Source of the DNA: Ceratodon purpureus
Taxonomy: Eukaryota; Streptophyta; Bryopsida; Pseudoditrichales; Ditrichaceae
Length of the DNA: 64,000 nt
Direction of reading: 5' to 3'
Assembly (NCBI GenBank): GCA_014871385.1
Contig: CM026432.1
Location: 1,071,194-1,135,193 of the forward strand
Shown in pieces: positions 55,188-64,000 of this stretch; position 1 is the stretch's first letter, and every line of letters starts with the position of its first letter. The notes beneath the pieces were generated by a model. That model saw only the letters and a list, made by a program, of their open reading frames with translations, was not told the origin of the DNA and did not search any database. The translations under genes and the position numbers were made by a program.

Positions 55188-57115
55188 GCGTACTATTTGG
55201 TGTTTGCGGCAGTGGGGTTAAAATGGTCAGATGATTTTAAAGTTTGTTTCTATTATTGGATGCTCTTGAGTTTAGAAATATGTAATTTGTGAGCAATCTG
55301 TATGGAGATGTCGATGGCTTTGTCTGGGCGCCCCAAGTTCCGTCGTGTAGAACTCATTTGAAGATTCAAGCGGCAAGTTGTCATAGCCTCTTTGTACCTT
55401 AATTCTGTAGATTGTGCACTAGATGGAACAACACAAAATCAAGCTTGAGTGTGCGCATACTATTGTGAGGACTTAAAGGTCGAGTTAGAGGTCAGGTGAC
55501 ATGATACAGTTTTTGTTCAGCACGAGCGGGATGAATTTTGAAGAGCAATTGCAGAGCTTTCAAAGGTAGTGGACATCTCCAATGGCGCCCTAGACTTTAT
55601 GAGTTCGATGGATGATGTCTTTGACATTCTAATTATGCCTTGATGTGTGCCCCCACGAGATATCTTTGAGCGTGTCACGGGTCTCAAGCTCATTCCAGAT
55701 GAGGAACTTTGCAATTGCCGCTATCCAATCATCATCGAGAATGAGTATTTTGATGTTGATCTTGGTGCTTAGGTGGTATAGTTGAATTAACATATTGGAT
55801 ATTTTTTGTAAGAGGCAATGTCTAATGAGTTTCACTTCCATATACTATGTGCATAAAGTATGACATCAAGTATGAGGTCATTATGTGTATTTCAGATTTT
55901 ATATATTATATATGAAATCCAATTTTTGAAGTAGCAGATTCGTGCATTTGCTTATTACGGCTACTTCTAATAGTGCCAATCGTGCCAGTTATTATAGTAC
56001 TAAACTAAATCCTTCCAAAACAATATATTAATGTAAAACTTTATCTTCGAATATAAAACGTTGACCGCATAAAAAATTTGAACAATGAAGCAAAAAAAAA
56101 ATGAATACATGATAAAATTTAAGCCAACAGAAGATTTAGTGAGTCCAATACCAAAAGAATGCAAGTAATAATGAATGAGAGCATGATAAATTTTGATCCA
56201 AATTGAAAAGCAAAAGAAAATAAACATCAAACATTGGAAGATTAAAAGATTGAAAGATTGAATGAATGGAAGCATGATATAAGTGAATAAAAAATAAAAG
56301 GCATCAAAGAATGAAAGGAGACTAAGGGCAAGAAGTTTTTTGTTTTCAAATTGACAACAAAGTAAGCATCATCTAGCACCATTCCGAACACCAGGCGGCC
56401 GTCTATGTTGAATTCTTCATCCCCGAACCGAACCAGCACCCGTGCGGGCAATACTCAAATATTCTCTAATAATTGACCGGGTACCACCCACTCCGGATGA
56501 TGTAGTAAGTAGGTTGTCGGATTCCCATGCCACTCCGGCTCCATCCCCTTGACCACACTACCCCAGCTGGACCACTCCCTGAATGTGGCTGTCGGATCCT
56601 ATAGTGGGTTTAGACCACTCAACAATGTCGTGGGTGCCCCACATTGATCAATTTCTTTCCGGTCCACACAGTGTAATTCTAGATTCTAGTGGGCTTGGAG
56701 CCTTCCTTCACGGAGCCAATTATATTGCCCATCTCGTGGGTTGCTTCACATCCATGTCCGCAACACTCAGTGTCTATAATGTATGCAACGTCAATGTCTG
56801 CTCCGACAAGGGTTTCCGGCCCCCAAGTTCATTATGGGTACCCCCTAAACCTCTTCTGTTTTCTTCCCAATTGCAACGGTGGCTTATGATATGATGGAAT
56901 ATAATGGAGGACATATTCTTTAAAGCCTTAAGCATTCCTTTATTGCTCGTCGACACAGTTGTTACAAATCGTCGCAGTCCGGCCATTTGGGAATCTAACA
57001 AGACATTGCCAAAATGTCATCACTCATTGCAACCTATTCTTGTGATAACATGAAGCTTTCCAAGTCTATTACCAGGCCTTACCACAGCAGTGATTTACAT
57101 ACGCTACCCTATGCG
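55188..57115. other. No supported gene
   Basis: AT-rich, with frames lacking family resemblance (for example 56583-56894 on plus). GGCAAGAAGTTTTTTGTTTT at about 56325 is also present near 51005, a shared short block. A TGTCGGATCCTATA variant of the satellite core lies near 56590. Confidence 0.35.
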
Positions 57116-57520
57116 CTATTGCTCAACTTCGTCGTTCTCTGTGTACTCTTCCAAGAGATCTAGCCTCTCCCAGCCCTCATGATCTTGAAGGTTAATTGCA
57201 ATCTCAGTCTCCGTCGAAGCAGGCACACTGGGTCGCACAAAAGGCTTACGCAGCAGTAACACGTACATCTTTCCGTCCCCAACCGCACCTCCGTATGGAT
57301 TTGACACATTCCAGACTTTCTTTGGTTGGCTTGGAGTGAAGCTCTTCGGTTTCCACGACGGACTTGAAATCTTTGGAAGTACTCCGAAAGTGCGAAGCTC
57401 GCAGTATGATCCAACTCCTGGAGGAACCGCGGAATCATCATGCATTTTTTCAGCTCTATCCACAGTCGGACCTACATATGTACTCACCACCGAATAGTCA
57501 CCCAAGTTTGAGAGGCACAT
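57116..57520 (-). CDS. Hypothetical frame or exon
   Basis: 134 codons open on minus, with globular composition (NVSNPYGGAVGDGKMYVLLL, EIAINLQDHEGWERLDLLEE) and an acidic end. No family recognised. It lies downstream of MULE copy 2 on the same strand, beyond the inverted GTGAGC motif. The start shown is arbitrary; a 3' splice site may define it instead. Confidence 0.3.
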   Translation of the reverse strand: MCLSNLGDYSVVSTYVGPTVDRAEKMHDDSAVPPGVGSYCELRTFGVLPKISSPSWKPKSFTPSQPKKVWNVSNPYGGAVGDGKMYVLLLRKPFVRPSVPASTETEIAINLQDHEGWERLDLLEEYTENDEVEQ

Positions 57521-57682
57521 CAGTTTCCTTCTCTACCTTCTCCATCAAGTGCCACTTTTGATCTCAAGACTGAAGTGCTTTCCACCAATTTCTAGTTCAA
57601 TTTTGGCAAGTGTCGGATCGGATATTCAAATCCACGAATTTGTTCAGGAGAGGTACCCTCCTAATTTTCTTGCCCCCCGGTG

Positions 57683-57774
57683 CCGCGGAAATAGGTCCCA
57701 TTTCACGAAATTTTGGTGGCCGGCGGTGAAATTTTCTGCTCACCGCTCACCTGCTCACCGCTCACCGCTGCCAC
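57683..57774 (-). repeat. Inverted copy of the GTGAGC / CCGCCGG motif
   Basis: On the minus strand: GTGTGGCAGCGGTGAGCGGTG, continuing GAGCAGGTGAGCGGTGAGCAG, then AAAATTTCACCGCCGG. It matches 40907-41018 in order and sequence but in opposite orientation. It lies about 100 bp beyond the stop codon of MULE copy 2. Confidence 0.6.
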
Positions 57775-57872
57775 ACCAGAATTCCCGCTTAGTACATGGG
57801 ATATTACTAAAATCATTCACTACGTGACAAATGGCCATTGTGGAAATGGCAGTTCTAAAGTAGGAGGGCTAC

Positions 57873-60800
57873 CTACTTCTTCGCCAAGGGGTGACGCAAG
57901 ATTCCACTCTCTAGGAGAAGCTTGACCTCGTTGAAGCTAAAGGTAGGCGCATGGATGAAAAGCTCCGCTTCGGGATCACGGTTGCAGACCGTCAAGAGTA
58001 TGTAGTATAGGTGCTTACAATACGTGAACAGAGTCTTGCCACGGAACGTAGTCATCGTCTTCTTGAATGCTGGGCAAGTGCAACCAGGGTAAGAACTGAT
58101 GGTAATCTGGTACCGCGTGATGTGTGGAGCGACGCTCGAATCCAGCCCAATGATGCAACCGTGGCCCGGCTCAGGTATCATGGTGACGGAACGGAGGCGC
58201 GCTTTAAGAGACTCGGAGGAGCCCATGGAGAGTCGCTGCGCTTGATTGGGACGAGTGGCAGTGCGCTTCACCATCTTGCCGTCTCTCTTGCCTGGGTAGC
58301 GGTCAGCATCTGCAGGGACTGGCACTGAGCTGAGATTTGCAGGGGGCGGGGCAGAGGAGAAGAGGCGTCTTGGGGAGACTGGTTTCTTCGGCGGAAGTTG
58401 AAAGCCCGCTGCTTCGAGGGCTAGAATCTCAGTCAGTTTTAGGTTAGTACCTAGTTTCACTGGCCAGACCTCAGGAATAGAGGGGAATTCCTGGTCCTTT
58501 GAGTAGTGTGCTACCCACTTGCGCTTAGAGCCTTTCACGCAGCGCTCAATATCGTCGGAGCAGAAGAAGAACTCTGTCTTCTCGACTAGGTTCCTGCGAT
58601 AGTTAGTCCAGAGCCCAGTGTAGGTCGGAGCAGCTGTGGAATGGGGCCCTCTGACGATTCTCTCAGTGCACTTCTTCTTCGTTTCAGCTCTTTGGGCCCA
58701 GCAGCACTTCGCAGAAAGTTTGTGTAGTCTCGAAATGTGCCACTCCTTCACGTCCACCTTGGTTTCTTCAACCGCGTTGACATGGCGAATGCCGCCCTTG
58801 TTCACAGGTGAAGGTAAAGGGGAATCAACTTCCTGGGCAGGAGATTGGGTACCGTCTACCTCGGGGTCGTGTTCGGAGTCGTCTTCCACAATGACGGGCA
58901 TCTGCATAGGGCGAGCCCTGACGGCACGTCTTGGGCCTCTTGGGCGTGAGAAGTTTGTTTTGTCCGGGCGATGGGACTCCTCGTCAGCTCTGATGGGGAC
59001 GTCGGCTTTTCGCTTCTGTGAACCGAACACTTCCGCTCCAGGCATGATAGGCTGACGGATACAGAACTCATCCGTGCCTGACATATCGAGCATGGGCTTA
59101 TCGAGCAGTGTAGGATTTCCCCATTTCTTCGCGTTGCGTTCAGCCATCCGGAGCCTGAGTTCCTTCTTGGACGGTCCTGTACCGCCGACGTCACCTTTGA
59201 GGAACTGGTAGTAATTGACATCCTGTAGAAAAGCCCGAACGAAATCGTCCACAGTAGCAACCTAGAGGTCGTTCCCGTTGTTTCTTGAAGCTTGGAGCCA
59301 CTTGTTGTGAACTGTTTCGGCGAGGTTACAGGTCGGCATCTCTGTGAGTTCTTCTTTCGTGAATTTCTGCAGATTTGACAATAGGTGCCGTTAGATTCAC
59401 GGATTAGAGTTTTGTAGGTTAGGGCTAGGAAACCAGTATGAAAAATATCAGAATAGAGTGCAGAGAGAATACGTCGGTCATGAATCCCCCCCACTGGCGG
59501 AAGCGGTGGTGCCAGAATGACAGCCACTGATCGAGTTTGATGAGCCCGCTCTCGCCAACGACCCCGGTGGATGCCCAACATGCTCGCAACGCGTGGTACA
59601 GAGTTTCCGCCTCAGCCATGCTGGTCGCATTCTTGTACTGAGTGCACATCTTCTTGTGCTGTTCCCAGAGTTCTTCGGGGAAGTGCTTCTGCGTATACGC
59701 CACCATGTTCTGAGTCCAGTGGAACAAGCACGACCTCTCCCGGTCCTCCATTGGGTCTTCTTTGTTGCCATTGCCGTAAAGGATTCGCACTGCATTCCAA
59801 TTCGCCTGTGCGTTATCCGCCATGAACCCCTTGAAGTTCGGCGCTGCAACGCCATTGATCTCCATGACCAGGTTCAGGTTTTTCCAGAAGACGAGCTGGG
59901 CCTCCGTGTCCTCGGACTGCATGTCGCAAGTGGCGATTGTCATCACGCGGCAGTAGGTGGCGTCGTACACATGGCACGCCATCGTCGACCAGTCTTTGAC
60001 GCGTTTGACATGGTCGAACATGATCCATGCGTTCTCCAAGTCGCCACCAGCTTGCATTCGGCTGACCAAGTCGACACCACTTCCCGGCCCGACCTCCGAC
60101 ATCTTGAAGACGAAGACTTTGTCACGCATAGATCCCTGACCAGGAAACCTATTCTCCTGGACATACGCCCAGAGACTGTTACCACGGAGCTTGGTGATAC
60201 CGTCCATGATTCCGTACCTATTGAATTTCTTGAAGGTGGCGACTTTGTTGCGGATGTTTGGTGAGGCCATGTCTTTGCAACGATCCAAAACAGGAACCAG
60301 CTCCTCCATCGTCAGCTTCCTCGGTGGTGCGTCATCGGGCTATAGCAGATATCTCCCGATGAGGAGTTTGCTCGCCTCCAAGACAACGGCGCTCTTTGTT
60401 GCTTTGTTGTTCATGTCTACCTGCTCTTCTATTAAGCTACTAATCTCTGCTTTAGAGTCTCTGTAGTCTCCTACTTTCACTGGATGATGATGTGTTCCTA
60501 TGTGAATACAAGCTCTAGTCTGATTCGGTTTGCCCACAACGTAATAAATCTTAGCCTCGCATGTAGCTACACATGATGGAGGTTCTTTACATACCTTGCA
60601 CACTAGCGTGGAGTCAGATGGAGGAGGCTGGTCCATGAGAAAAGCTTGCAGGGTACAGCCTTCGAACTCAGTCTCGTTAACCTCGAAGATCTAGGGAACA
60701 CGCTTCAGGAAGTCACACTCCTTGTTGGTGCAGCGCAGCCCTCCGACGCAGGTGGAACTTCGAAAAGAGAGTCCGAAGTCGTTTTTGATGTTTGTTGTGA

Positions 60801-61611
60801 TGGTCTTGGTCCACAAGTGTCCGTCGTATCGTTTGTCCATTCCCTGCATTGACTTGGCGGCGAGCTTAGAGGATCCTGCAGCAGCTGGGGGCAACTCAAA
60901 AAGAGCCGGACCATCAAACTTTGCAGGCAAGTACTCTACTCTCTCGTGTCTAATAGTGGAATAGTCTATCTTCTTCAAAATGTTTTTTGACCCACGCGCC
61001 TTTGCAAGCTGTTGAAGGAGCGGAACAATGCTAACTGTGACCTGGGACAATGGAGGAGAGACATTGGAAGGAGGAGCATCAGCGTGGACCTTAGGCACCA
61101 ACTTGATGGGACTGACTTCGTCATCAGAAGAGAGAGATATGACGGTCGGAGGAGGTTTCTCTACATCTGAAGTCTCCGTTCCAGGCTCGACTTTGACCTT
61201 GACATCACGAGGTAAGGGAGTCTGAATTGTGCAAGTAGAAGAGCGACGGGGGGTGAGGATCTCAGTGGATGCAACCATCAGAGAATCTGTAAGACCGTAG
61301 ACTCTATAGGATCCAGGGAGGAGTCTCCACTGCAACATATTGTTCTCATCTCTCGTGGAAAGTTGCCCGAGGGTGTGGGTAACCTCTGCAGTAACGTTAT
61401 CAAAGATTTCCTCTTCTATACTGATGGTATCCTCACGGAAATGGAATCTGAGACTCAGGCGAAGAGAGGAAACTGTAGCTAGACCATCGTCATCTACGCG
61501 AAACCTAAGAGGGATGTCCATGCCTTGGGCGTACAGACGAACCATCCCCATGTACGCAGGCAACTCAGTGATACTAGTGGAAGAAGGGAGGAGAGTGAGT
61601 GCATCAGCCAA
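57873..61611 (-). pseudogene. MULE-type DDE transposase with SWIM zinc finger, copy 2
   Basis: Same architecture as copy 1. The N-terminal region (61611-60694) is followed by Cys pairs (RCTNKECDF, CKVCKEPPSC) and HIGTHHHP. The catalytic Asp residues lie in WIMFDHVKR (near 60015) and FMADNAQANW (near 59817, again 66 residues apart), with CLFH after them. A 106-bp GT-AG intron (59367-59472) precedes the third acid in CNLAETVHN and the SWIM finger CTCPAF...YCKH near the C-terminus. The frame has no indels over about 1,200 codons but is interrupted by three TAG codons (60691-60693, 60340-60342, 59262-59264). The third replaces a Tyr found in copy 1. The first exon begins at a non-ATG codon with a TAG two codons upstream, so a further 5' exon is likely. 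Inactive unless the stops are suppressed. Confidence 0.85.
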
Positions 61612-62347
61612 GCGCTATCGCGAAAGCAAAGTGAGAGGAATGATGCATCGTTGATGATCATTTTATTCAGGACGGAATGTCCACGTGGACGACTAGGTAA
61701 TGATTCATTCTGCTACGTAACGAATGTATGATTAAAGAGAGACGGCGCTAACTGATTAGAATGTGCTTTTTGCAGGCCCATAAATATGTGGTAAGATTTT
61801 CAGAATATTGCTTTAAGTGTTTAAATCGTGGAGCAGATTCTATTTTTTATTGGGTGTGATTGGATTAAAAAGAGCCGTCTTTTCCTTCTGCATTTAAAAC
61901 AATAAATATATAGAATTTGAATTAATCATATTCATGCATTAGTTATATATGTATAGGACTAATGCAAGCATATGATTTATTCAAATTCTATATTTTATGC
62001 AGTGTTAGGGTTCCTCAATTTTCATAATACATTGCTGGACTGACAGACTGTGAGTGAGATTAGAGTGAGCCGTCACTTGCATCCATATTTAATACAAGTA
62101 TTCCTGTGCTTAATTCAAATCTTTTAATATTTTGTGGGCTTGGTTTATTCTCTTCAAATTTAGATTGATCTCATCAGCTTTAATTCAAAATGCAATTCAT
62201 TTATAGTTTTCATTAATTTAAGTAGGTTTTGAATAGGGTAAGTATTTAGGGCTGAGTCGGAGGAGTTGAAGGCTTGGGATATATAGGAGGAAGCGAAGTT
62301 AGAAGGAGAGCAATATTGTGGGGAGAGTTCTCTCGTTAGTTAGACAC
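61612..62347. other. AT-rich 5' flank of MULE copy 2 with hairpin
   Basis: No gene. Contains a long imperfect inverted repeat (separate entry) and several AATTCAAAT stretches. Confidence 0.4.
61888..62002. repeat. Imperfect inverted repeat, ~40-bp arms, ~16-bp loop
   Basis: The left arm (CTGCATTTAAAAC... then ATATAGAATTTGAATTAATC... to ATGCATTAG, 61888-61942) pairs with the right arm (CTAATGCAAGCATATGATTT... to TATTTTATGCAG, 61959-62002). The left arm has one insertion of about 11 bp. It could be a MITE-like insertion or a transcript hairpin. Confidence 0.7.
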
Positions 62348-62770
62348 ATGAAGGAGAGTGGAGGGTCAGCTCCCTCCACTTATGTCACTCCTAAACCTAG
62401 AAGGAAAGCATATGGTAGAGACTTTACGAATAGGAGAGCGAGGAGGAGGAGAGAATCACGTAGAAAGGCCAAGGCGAAAGGGAACCTCTTGAGTGCACCT
62501 CTGAAGGTTCGAGGAGCTGGGCTGCCCTTGGCAAATAAATTTTGTAGCATTCGTGAAGTCATTCTAGATTCTATAGTGAAAATTAAAGAGGAGGATTTAA
62601 ATGTCACGGTTGGTGACCACGCTGTAGAGAACATGCTCGAAAATGATGTAGAGATGACGGAAGATTTAGAGTTCCATGGTTTAGAAACACCACAGTCTCC
62701 GCAGCCTTCGTTTGGCTTAAACGGGTCACTTCCAGAAGAGGGTACTCTCTCTACCGAAGTAAGTTACTGA
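62348..62770 (+). CDS. Hypothetical protein with basic N-terminus
   Basis: ATG at 62348 opens MKESGGSAPSTYVTPKPRRK. Residues about 15-45 are extremely basic (RRARRRRESRRKAKAKG), as in nucleolar or capsid-like basic arms, then a short globular part (LPLANKFCSIREVILDSIVK) and an acidic C-terminal third. A GTAAGT donor overlaps the last codons (...LSTE|GTAAGT), so this may be a first exon, but the frame of the next open stretch (62967) does not join it in phase as I read it. No family recognised. Confidence 0.4.
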   Translation: MKESGGSAPSTYVTPKPRRKAYGRDFTNRRARRRRESRRKAKAKGNLLSAPLKVRGAGLPLANKFCSIREVILDSIVKIKEEDLNVTVGDHAVENMLENDVEMTEDLEFHGLETPQSPQPSFGLNGSLPEEGTLSTEVSY

Positions 62771-62948
62771 CTTTCGTTGCATTGTTGAATATGAATTGTA
62801 TAAATTATAGTTGAACCCGATGACCTTTGCAGTGTTTTAATTCTTGCGAATTCTCAGATTTTAAACACAGTTTACACGTAAATTATCGTTATTTTGGTGT
62901 TGCGAATTCGTTCGCAACACAGTTAATTTTTGAATTTTTCTCCTCAGT

Positions 62949-63755
62949 TTTGCTAACTTTGGTCTTTTGAGAAAGAGGACTGAGGGAGGGGGTTCGAGGT
63001 TTGCTAAACAAAGTGGAGGACAAAGAGAAGAAGTGAGTGGAGAAGTAGCGCAAGAGGGTTCAAGTGAATTGCGAGGTAGAGCTGCGAGAGCGAGACGAGC
63101 AATTATGGAAGAAGGGGAGGCCGTAGATCGTGCTCTCGCGGCCCGTGGAGGTCAAATAAGACGTGGGCAAAGAGGCCTGGGCCGTAGTGCGCGTGGCGTT
63201 GCGCGAGGAGCAGGTCGTAGGTCTGAGAAGCAGGGTTCGGAGAAGCAGGTTGGGAGGAGACGGCGTGGAGGTGCGGGCCGCGGAGGGCGTGGATTGGGGA
63301 GGGAAGCAGGGGGTGCGACTGGTGCTGCGGAGATGGACCATGAAGCAGGGAGGGCGATTGAGGCAGTCGGAGAGGAGGTGCCGCGGGTTGAAGACCACGA
63401 GCATGAGGACCACGACCTCAAAGGAGAGCAGGAGGACCACGACCACGACGGAGAGCAGGAGGACGACGATCAGGAAGGAGAGCAGGAGGTCGACGACCAA
63501 GATGGAGAGCACGAGGACGACGACCACGAAGGAGAGCACGAGGACGACGACAGAGAAGGTGAGGTCGGCGACGGGCAAGGTGACGAGAACGTCGCCCTCG
63601 AGGTAAGGCTCCTGCGGCTATCGCGATTGAGCGACTTGGTGTTTGATGAGATTTGGGTTAGAGATTTTGTGGGTGAGAGAGTTTGTGGGTTTTGGGTATT
63701 TGTGGGTTGGTCGGGGTTTGTATGTTTGGTTGTGGGTTCGGGTTTGTATACTTGA
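62949..63755 (+). CDS. RG-rich then Asp/Glu/His-repeat protein, low complexity
   Basis: Open frame after a CTCCTCAG boundary (about 62947); no ATG until residue about 46 (AIMEEGEAVDRALAARGGQI). It has an Arg/Gly-rich half (GRRRRGGAGRGGRGLGREAG), an acidic repeat half (GEQEDDDQE nonapeptides, 27-bp DNA period) and a hydrophobic tail that reads through a GTGGGTT-rich DNA repeat and is unlikely to be real protein. The true end is probably a splice donor near 63600 (GAG|GTAAGG). Charge-segregated low-complexity proteins like this are often nuclear; no function is claimed. Confidence 0.35.
   Translation, partial: FANFGLLRKRTEGGGSRFAKQSGGQREEVSGEVAQEGSSELRGRAARARRAIMEEGEAVDRALAARGGQIRRGQRGLGRSARGVARGAGRRSEKQGSEKQVGRRRRGGAGRGGRGLGREAGGATGAAEMDHEAGRAIEAVGEEVPRVEDHEHEDHDLKGEQEDHDHDGEQEDDDQEGEQEVDDQDGEHEDDDHEGEHEDDDREGEVGDGQGDENVALEVRLLRLSRLSDLVFDEIWVRDFVGERVCGFWVFVGWSGFVCLVVGSGLYT
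63423..63560. repeat. 27-bp tandem repeat (about five units)
   Basis: Units beginning GGAGAGCAGGAGGAC recur every 27 bp (63423, 63450, 63477 and on), encoding nine-residue acidic repeats. Confidence 0.85.
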
Positions 63756-63830
63756 TTGTGGGTTGGTTGTGGGTTGGATTGTGGGTTGGATTGTGGGTTG
63801 TATTGTGGATTGGATTGTGGGTTTGAATGT
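63753..63830. repeat. 12-bp minisatellite GATTGTGGGTTG
   Basis: About six degenerate copies of GATTGTGGGTTG in a row. Confidence 0.85.
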
Positions 63831-64000
63831 TGGTATTGTCGCTAACTGAGGTGACCTTGTTTGGGCGGAGGCTCAGCCGAGCAAGGCTGGGCCGATGAGG
63901 CTCCTCTCCACCAATTTTTTTTTTCATGGTTGTGGCTTGATGGAGAGCATTCGGCCCCGAATGTTGTCGGGAGCCTTAGCGAAGCAGTGGGGGCGGAGGC
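63831..64000. other. Right edge, no supported gene
   Basis: GC-rich segments separated by a T9 run; GGGCGGAGGC occurs at 63865 and again at the very end of the window. No gene recognised. Confidence 0.35.

Noticed and set aside
59593..60264. Plus-strand 223-codon frame inside MULE copy 2
   Set aside because: It is the antisense shadow of the conserved catalytic domain.
1..64000. Uniform sequencing error as explanation for all frameshifts
   Set aside because: MULE copy 2, the B3 gene, and the 300- and 224-codon minus-strand frames have no indels, so errors are not spread evenly; read-level data would still be needed for each lesion.

Overview
The window looks like nuclear DNA of a green-lineage (streptophyte) eukaryote, most simply a repeat-rich charophyte alga of the Chara type. 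The grounds are two genes with B3 DNA-binding domains (a Viridiplantae family), a plant-type PICKLE/CHD3 fragment, GT-AG introns throughout, very low gene density, long introns, Mutator-like (MULE) coding sequences with SWIM zinc fingers, and satellite DNA. The species is an inference; nothing in the sequence names it. No bacterial operons, rRNA genes or CRISPR arrays were seen.

Layout. 0-4 kb: end of a low-complexity frame, then a decayed minus-strand gene. 4.1-7.7 kb: MULE transposase copy 1 (minus). 10.1-12 kb: exons of NAA15, the auxiliary subunit of N-terminal acetyltransferase A, with frameshifts. 13.2-20.9 kb: a multi-exon, damaged DDE-type transposase-like gene of a family I also associate with animal genomes. 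22.0-22.9 kb: three exons of prolyl oligopeptidase, including the serine nucleophile, with a stop and a frameshift. 27.4-28.4 kb: an apparently intact three-exon B3 gene, facing a second B3 gene on the minus strand (29.6-30.8 kb). 31.5-37.2 kb: two intact-looking minus-strand genes, one acidic/RG-rich and one coiled-coil plus Cys/His-rich. 39-41 kb: small unknown frames and GTGAGC repeats.

42.8-50.6 kb is satellite DNA: a degenerate ~147-bp array, a ~149-bp array of about 28 copies with a 595-bp higher-order repeat, and a second 149-bp array of nine copies. All carry a TGTCGGATCC core. The two younger arrays fill almost all of the gap between two exon-like blocks of an unknown minus-strand gene, and some satellite units contain that gene's 5' splice-site sequence. 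50.6-54.7 kb packs exon pieces of at least three unrelated conserved genes: DGAT1 (minus), PICKLE/CHD3 (plus) and NOP58 (minus, start codon lost). 57.9-61.6 kb is MULE copy 2, whose frame is broken only by three TAG codons. 62.3-63.8 kb holds two low-complexity frames and minisatellites.

Taken together the window reads as a transposon-shaped landscape. Conserved gene fragments that kept their introns have been copied or left behind, transposase genes are decaying, and one satellite family seems to have expanded inside an intron. The B3 gene at 27.4 kb is the best candidate for a working gene.
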